DNA of 64,000 nt from Apiotrichum sp. Y4204 (taxonomy: Eukaryota > Basidiomycota > Tremellomycetes > Trichosporonales > Trichosporonaceae): assembly GCA_025531455.1 (NCBI GenBank), contig JAMYHL010000029.1:310001-374000 (forward strand). Direction: 5' to 3'. The notes below the pieces were generated by a model that saw nothing but the letters and a program-made list of their open reading frames with translations, was not told where the DNA came from and ran no database searches. The translations under genes were made by a program, and so were the position numbers. Below, piece by piece: positions 63,235 to 64,000 of this stretch; position 1 is the stretch's first letter; each line of letters opens with the position of its first letter.

Positions 63235-64000
63235 GGTGGGCCGCGTGGGAATCGGGTGTACAGTGGCGGCGAGCGAGGCGGATGGAGTCTACAGTGTCGA
63301 GTCTTACAAGTCTTGCGAGCAGTGTCCTGTCGTGTGTCGATGGCCGGGGTGATGAGGTCAATAGATGGGCACGGCGACGATGAACAGAGTAGATGAGAGC
63401 GTGGGATGTCAGATATATATGCGGCTGCCCCCTCACAAGCGAGCTACAAAGAGTGGCTGTTCCCGCTGCTGCTGCCGCCGTCGTCGTGCGTCTCAGGTCT
63501 CATGACATGCATGCATCTCACCTCGCGCTAGCTCGCCAGCCAACCATGTGAACCAGATACCGCATCGTCCTTGCATTCGCAGCGCTGCCTCGGCCTCCTC
63601 AACCCCGGACGCCCGGAGGCGTATCCCCCGTGTATGCCCCACGGGGCAGCAGAAGCAAACAGCAACCACATCCGGGTCATGGCACGCCAAGCCGAGATCC
63701 GAGAACGAGGAGAAACATCCTTTTGGCTGCGTCTGTCTCTGGTCTCAAGCCGCCGGTATGACATCTCACAGGGGTCAGGTCTCGCCTCTGTAGCCTGAGG
63801 GGAACCGAGCGAGTAGTGTGTCACTCTCTTCTCGCCTGTCTCCAGGCAGTTGCCCCCTGTATATCTGTATATCCGCCGGACACCTCGGCCCCAGCGACGC
63901 ACATGACCAGGCCCCGCGGCGCACCGTCCGTTTTCCTGCGCGCACCTGGGGGTTATCCGCGTGGTGAGTGTCATGATCGGTGATGCAACGCTCTAGCGAC
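63235..64000. other. right-edge stretch, P450 promoter
   Basis: Upstream region of the P450 gene with an ATATATAT patch at 63413-63420. No supported gene; any gene to the right is cut by the window edge. Confidence 0.5.

Overview
The window is nuclear DNA from a basidiomycete fungus, most probably a GC-rich tremellomycete yeast of the Trichosporonales type (Trichosporon, Cutaneotrichosporon or Apiotrichum). The lineage is inferred, not proven. Most protein genes are cut by very short introns (about 30-90 nt) with GTGAGT, GTAAGT or GTACGT donors, CTGAC/CTAAC branch points and CAG/TAG acceptors. Codon use is strongly GC3-rich, there are no operons, and both tRNA genes carry introns. All exon joins given here were worked out by hand from splice signals and frame continuity.

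Layout. 0.9-1.8 kb (-): secreted calpain-fold protein without its catalytic residues. 5.9-8.0 kb (+): microbial-type opsin with a long disordered tail. 8.7-9.8 kb (-): degenerate mitochondrial-carrier protein. 11.7-15.1 kb (+): Zn2Cys6 transcription factor, convergent with a 7.4 kb gene at 15.5-22.9 kb (-) for a giant class X hybrid histidine kinase (pseudokinase, AAA-type ATPase, GAF, HisKA/HATPase, receiver). 26.0-28.0 kb (+): DUF2264 protein. 28.3-29.0 kb (-): GNAT acetyltransferase. 30.4-32.4 kb (-): flavin monooxygenase with an N-terminal SnoaL-like domain. 33.9-36.6 kb (-): unrecognised membrane glycoprotein with a PPxY tail. 36.9-38.6 kb (+): MFS sugar porter. 38.7-40.8 kb (-): amino-acid permease. 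41.6-43.5 kb (-): probable Virilizer-like subunit of the m6A writer. 47.4-49.7 kb (+): GFA1. 50.7 kb (+): tRNA-Arg(ACG). 52.6-53.0 kb (+): small membrane protein. 53.7-54.0 kb (-): Vma21-like protein. 55.1 kb (-): tRNA-Gln(CTG). 55.9-56.5 kb (+): secreted beta-trefoil lectin. 57.5-60.7 kb (+): mucin-like single-pass protein. 61.6-63.2 kb (-): CYP53-type P450.

The genes form no single pathway. Recurrent themes are environmental sensing (opsin, class X kinase), surface and cell-wall biology (GFA1, mucin-like protein, membrane glycoprotein, lectin), nutrient uptake (sugar porter, amino-acid permease) and oxidative metabolism of small molecules (FMO, CYP53). Several gene-free stretches of 2-4 kb separate the genes. 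I saw no CRISPR array, integrated virus, complete transposon or rRNA. The most distinctive items are three proteins that keep a familiar fold but have lost the family's key residues (calpain, carrier, N-terminal kinase), an opsin lacking the usual proton donor, and the probable Virilizer homologue.
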